Origin: Trileptium ribeirensis | Lineage: Eukaryota > Nematoda > Enoplea > Enoplida > Thoracostomopsidae | DNA: 64,000 bases | Direction: 5' to 3' | Assembly (NCBI GenBank): GCA_030248225.1 | Contig: JASANE010001655.1 | Location: 1-64,000, forward strand | Shown: piece by piece, positions 59,699 to 64,000 of the stretch | Numbering within the stretch: position 1 is the first letter of the stretch | Layout of the letters: each line of letters opens with the position of its first letter | The notes under the pieces: generated by a model | Told to the model about the DNA's origin: nothing | Database searches by the model: none | What the model saw: the letters and a program-made list of their open reading frames with translations, nothing else | Made by a program: the position numbers and the translations under genes

Positions 59699-60122
59699 TT
59701 AATTTTCGTAATAATTTTCCGGCATTGTTCCAGACACAAACATCGGCTTAAGATTTAGACGCTGGCACCACGTGTCGTACTCCATTTTTTTTGACATTGA
59801 AAACTTTTGAACGTGTTGTTGCGCCAATACTGAACTGCTCATCGGAGTTCCAGACTGACTATCTTTTTTCAAATATACAACTGATTTCTCCATATACGAA
59901 TCAATAGTTAACGTATGATCAAAACAAAAACCGATATAGTCGAGGATTGTTGATAATATCTGTCGTGGATTGTTGAGAAATGCTTCATAGTTAACAGTAT
60001 GAATCGACATTCCGTGTCTTATAATATCCTGGCTTGTTGCATAAATTGGCGCAATCATGTAGTAAGCGATAAAGTCGGACAGACAATACGGCTTTGTCAG
60101 ATGATTGAACGATGGATGAACC
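59699..60122 (-). CDS. Sulfotransferase-like gene B, last exon
   Basis: The acceptor tttatttaag is followed by one base and 140 codons plus TAA. The joined frame reads RVHPSFNHLTKPYCLSDFIA, YYMIAPIYATS, IHTVNYEAFLNNPRQILSTI, KKDSQSGTPMSSSVLAQQHV and YDTWCQRLNLKPMFVS, ending ENYYEN. It matches gene A's last exon (27189-27636) through its length with the same intron phase. The gene A exon is a little longer at its 3' end. The ATG at 60136 lies upstream of the acceptor and is not the start. Confidence 0.74.
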
Positions 60123-61532
60123 CTTAAATAAACCAAAATTTAACTTCTTGACTGTAACTTGGTATATTACGACAAGTTAGAAGGGTGTAAGGCTTATAGT
60201 AGAACGGCCGTGACAGACTTTGGTTTTTCGCAGTCTACAGAATATTTGGATTCGAGAAAAATCAAATTTTTGCACAAAATAATATATTTTCTTTGAGTGT
60301 AAGCCAGCTGCAGTCCACCTGTCAAAATGCAGGTTTCATAGAAAAACCCGTTCGGTAATGCGGCGTTTACGTTATAAGTTGCCCGCCAAGTGGAAGTTTT
60401 GTCCACGTACAGCCTACATTAACACCGTTAACGATATAGAGTACCGAAAACCAACACTATATTCTAAGCAATTACATATGGTGTTTCGGACACCCTTAGC
60501 ATATATATATGGTGTCATGGACACCCTAAACTTCTAGCTATCGGTGATAAAAATCTTTTTGGGAAGATGCCTTGTTGTTTTCCAGTAGCAGGGAGTTTAT
60601 ACAGTACACGCTGTGACCATGCACTTCCTACGTAAAGCTTTAAACGGCATGGTTTATGGGATACAATCAATTAGGCTGAATAATCCGAATTTTCACTTAG
60701 CTAATTTTCTCTCCTTTTTTAAGCAACTGTTCAAACATAGTTCGAAGACACCATAGTGTAATAAACACGGTATATGCGACACCATTACTTGTGCTGCATA
60801 GTATGGTCCTTATGACTACCATGCACCATGGTATGGTCGTGATCACACAGGGGCAAATCTTCTACATTTATAACGTAAATTTCTCATAAGCGGGCAGTAT
60901 TGTCTCGTTCAGTCGTTCATCTGAATGTAAGAAATTTTTGTCTCTGGCAGCGAGTTATAAGAGATAAAATCTGTCGCAGCTGTCTGATAGGTTTTCAAAC
61001 CTTATATCTATTTTTGGCTGGAGGAGATTTTAGTCTACAGCAGCAACACAACTAAAATCCTTAATAGCTATCGGAAAGGTATTTTAGTGTCTTGTGTCCA
61101 TTATTAAAGTCTTTTACAATTATTTTTAAGAGCTATAAGTTTTTTCAGTTAGTCATAGAAGGCTAAAGACTTTTTAGTTGTCTATAAGAGATTTAAATTA
61201 AGAATATAAATTAAGAATACAAGTAGCTTTAGAGACAATAATTTCTAATAGCCTCCTATAAGAGACTAAAATATTATACAGCCAGCCGTAAACGATTTTC
61301 GTCTTTTACGATCGGTTGCTAAAGACAAAACTGCTCGTTTTTCGCACACATGTTTCTGTGACATTTACTAAACGAAAGAAGCAGATTTTAAATTCTGACA
61401 AAAATGAATTTACGAGAAATGATTGAAAATTTTACTTAATATATTGTACATTTGCTTAAGTTCCAGTGTAATTTGGCAGATAATGTATGTTTTGTAATGT
61501 AAAGATATAGAAAAATTCCATTCAAAATTTAC
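60123..61532 (-). other. Intron 3 of gene B, 1.41 kb
   Basis: From donor AG/GTAAAT (61532) to ttaag (60123). It contains a relative of the 500-bp TIR element of gene A intron 3, with its left end at 60358 (ATGCGGCGTTTACGTTATAA), then CGGACACCC/GGACACCC words; its right end was not found. Confidence 0.55.
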
Positions 61533-61679
61533 CTTGGAGATACCAGATTGGGCATAAGCATCGACACAATAATGTTCATATAGTAGCAGTAGCGCATTCC
61601 CGTATAGTGAACAAACTTAAACGGTCCTGTTGTTGTTATCATTGCACGTTCGAGCGAAGCTAGAGTCTTGTCCACGTTG
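61533..61679 (-). CDS. Sulfotransferase-like gene B, 3'-phosphate-binding exon
   Basis: 147 bp between acceptor tatgatttcag and donor GTAAAT. One base completes a Ser codon, then NVDKTLASLERAMITT, FKFVHYTGMRYCY and MPNLVSP, ending AG. Arg-Ser-N-x-D-K-T-x-x-S is the 3'-phosphate site. Length and both phases equal those of gene A's exon 32377-32523. Confidence 0.75.
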
Positions 61680-62557
61680 CTGAAATCATAACAGATTTGA
61701 ACTACGGTATTTTTGGCGCCTTTAAAATTGCGCAAGATTGCGAATTGTTGGTAAGCAATTAAATCTTAGTTGGCTGATATTTCTGTATAAGCACATCTCT
61801 TTTGAGCTGGCCGTATTACACTTCGGTGTGATCACACCAACATTCTTTAACACGGTTTTTGACCGGGCGAAGTTTAATTAATACTTAATTGGAAACGGAT
61901 ATGAATTGGTTATTTAGCCTTATACTAAGCGTAATTTGGATGATTATACGAATTCTATGTATCATCGCCAGCGTAGTTGCTATATTGTGACCTGGTTTAG
62001 AATACTTTTGTTTGACATCCATATTTATATGATATCCAGATATACCCTCAGTCCCGCCTTGTTATAAAACACAGGTTCTGTTCAAAAATTGGTTTATATT
62101 CGTTTATACATATCGTAACATGGATAATGACCAATGGTGTCAGACAGGCTGCACTGTAACTTTTTAATTCCGTCAATTCTCACTTCGAAAGCAGTTGTAA
62201 GTCTTTAGCTCAAGCTTTATATGAATATATTGTTTGTCAATTTCCTATAAAAATATGTATATCAATGTTGTTATAAATCTCTGTTTACTGCATCTAAGAT
62301 TTAGAGACGAACAAACTGCCCCTAAACTTGATATGAACTAAAACCTAAATTTTGCAGTTCCGTTCATAACGGGGTAGCACGGGTCACAGGCCAAAATTTT
62401 CACCTCTATTCTGATCACGAACATACATTGTCACTTCAAGCTAAAATCCAAATTCAAACAAGATGTATTGATGTCCGCCAATATTAAGTCATGACAACCA
62501 GTTATTCGATTTGTATCACATGGATAACTTTTTAAGATAAATAAAAAAAACAGGAAC
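61680..62557 (-). other. Intron 2 of gene B, 0.88 kb
   Basis: From a weak donor GTTCCT (62557) to tgatttcag (61680). AT-rich, nothing noted. Confidence 0.5.
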
Positions 62558-62797
62558 CTTCTAAAATTGAATATAATTTTCGTTTCTGGAAATAATCGTT
62601 GCACTGCTGCGGTAAGATACACCATGTTTTGTCGCGGTTTTATCAGTAATATTTCGCCAGTCGGACTGCTGAATTCTAGCGCAAATTTAGCGATAATCGT
62701 TCGAAGTGCGTTGTCAATGACGTTTTGATCTAGAACGCTTTCTGATGCCATCGACGCCAAATTAGTAAAACAATCTGGTTCACTGAGAACAACTAGC
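62558..62797 (-). CDS. Sulfotransferase-like gene B, core exon
   Basis: The acceptor cgttttttctag is followed by one base and LVVLSEPDCFTNLASMASES, VLDQNVIDNALRTIIAKFAL, ILLIKPRQNMVYLTAAVQRL and FPETKIIFNFR, ending AG. It aligns with gene A 37884-38129, two codons shorter. LSEPDCFTN is the canonical form of the motif that is LSEHGCFTN in gene A. The P-loop exon expected upstream was not found between 62,800 and 64,000 and is probably beyond the window (the equivalent intron in gene A is 2.1 kb). The ATG at 62760 is internal. Confidence 0.75.
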
Positions 62798-63469
62798 CTA
62801 GAAAAAACGTATTTATATTTTCAATTTATGTATGAAATGTTTTATAATGTGTTTCCTATGATTCCAATGTGACAATGGGTATTTTCAGTTTACCTGATAC
62901 TGAGATTATACCACTTAAATCAGCAGTATACACCGTCGGTATAGTATATATAAACTTTTGTCTCTCACTGTCAATGTGTCTTGGCCAAAAACGGTTATCT
63001 AATAGCCTAGCCCCTGGCAACACAAACACTTAGTCTTGAGCAATGGAATTTTCCTGGAATGTCCTTACCCCATTGACAATATTGATATTAAAACACCAAA
63101 ACTGTATACGAAGAGTGCACTCAAAATGCTACTGCTGAATAGTTTTCTATTTTCTCTACACTGTCGTTTTGATTAATAATAATTTATAATCAGTCAGCCT
63201 GACGTGATCCCGTGTAGACTTGAAAAGAGCGTTAATTTTTAGGTTCGGCTCAGCTGGACTAGTTTTCCTCAAACAAATACGTCGGCTCTACTCGTCAAAT
63301 TAGGCTCAGCACAGCTCGAAAAAGCTCGTTAACAAATTCAGAAACCAGCCCGATTCCAACCTAGCTTAGAGAACCCATGCAGTTTAGTAGGCTCAATGCT
63401 TTAAAGTTACCCATATAAGATAAGCGCTCAGCACCAAGTTAAGCATGGGCTACTAAGCTCACATCCCAT

Positions 63470-63665
63470 CCATGTTCTTGAACCACCGATTTATATCCCG
63501 CCCAGGTTCAGTAACTTATACCCCACCACTAAGGTTCCAGAACGCTCAGGTTCATGGACCAACAAATATACACCCATCCATCTTCATGGACCACCAAAGT
63601 ACACTTCACCTATGTTAATAGACCGCTATCTCAGACTAACTCTCAGGTTCATGGACTACTAACGT
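63470..63665. repeat. GGTTCATGGACCACCAA degenerate minisatellite
   Basis: About seven copies of a 30-35 bp unit with TTCATGGACCACCAA and TATACACCC words, for example at 63550, 63583 and 63646. Confidence 0.72.
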
Positions 63666-64000
63666 CAGACAAAAATTTAAAAATTCTCCGAGCATCGACG
63701 TAAGAGAAGGGCCCGCAGTAGGTACTCACTCGCACAAAGCACTCAACGCCGCTTAGGCCACCACCACAGGACTCCTCACCCTGCCCCCTTCCGCGGAAAA
63801 TACTCCGCCCCCATGGTGCGTGAGACTCAACCCGCGCCGAACTCGCGCCCAGAATTTCAACAGTGGTAGTTCGCAGCACCAAAAGTTTAAGGCAAAATAG
63901 GGAGGGCGGTGGTTTTCCCCCTGACCTGCCCTTCTTCTCTTCCCTTCACTTAGCTAATGTTGGAGGGGAGAGCCGCCAACCCTTGTATCCACGCCTGGTA
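63666..64000. other. GC-rich segment at the right edge
   Basis: C-rich sequence (CCTGCCCCCTTCCGCGG, GGGAGGGCGG) like the arms of the GC-rich repeats elsewhere in the window. Probably part of such an element cut by the edge; no gene supported. Confidence 0.35.

Noticed and set aside
62890..62945. P-loop exon of gene B near a GTAAAC donor
   Set aside because: The open frame reads IPTVYTADLSGIISVS without an RSG-type loop.

Overview
The window looks like nuclear DNA of an invertebrate animal. The evidence is AT-rich sequence, genes split by 0.1-5 kb GT-AG introns, Ty3/Gypsy LTR retrotransposons, many short terminal-inverted-repeat (TIR) elements and a large satellite array. I found no bacterial-type operon, CRISPR array, rRNA or tRNA gene. 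The exact phylum cannot be fixed from the sequence alone. Most real exons lack their own ATG, so I identified them by splice signals, reading phase and family motifs.

Left part (1-14.5 kb): a lysine/serine-rich, probably two-exon reading frame on the minus strand runs off the left edge (1-1053). It is followed by a repeat locus (about 1,050-3,390) with three tandem units (about 97 bp, about 16-18 bp and 159 bp). From 6.1 to 11.1 kb on the plus strand, five exons encode an SGNH/GDSL-type esterase-like domain and then a NADAR (YbiA-like N-glycosidase) domain. The junction between the two domains is phase-compatible, so this is a candidate SGNH-NADAR fusion gene.

Middle (15.0-22.7 kb): a 7.7 kb satellite with a 52-bp unit, nearly every copy carrying the perfect 14-bp palindrome GGTTCAGCTGAACC. 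It has 10-unit (520-bp) higher-order repeats, embedded inverted units and an invading piece of the first repeat locus. A nearby inverted-repeat element (23.0-23.4 kb) carries sequence resembling the satellite unit.

Right part (27-64 kb): two paralogous sulfotransferase-like genes lie on the minus strand. Gene A has exons at 40380-40273, 38129-37884, 32523-32377 and 27636-27189. Gene B has exons at 62797-62558, 61679-61533 and 60122-59699, with its P-loop exon probably beyond the right edge. Exon phases match exactly between the two genes. Gene A carries a Helentron/DINE-1-like element (38157-39322) flanked by a 103-bp duplication of an exon start, which creates an upstream decoy exon ending in a stop. 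Between the genes lie two degenerate Ty3/Gypsy elements, about 49.7-55.0 kb with recognisable LTRs and about 55.8-59.2 kb, plus several MITEs. Two of these MITEs have exact 8-bp target-site duplications. Much of the remainder is AT-rich intron or intergenic DNA in which I see nothing I can name.
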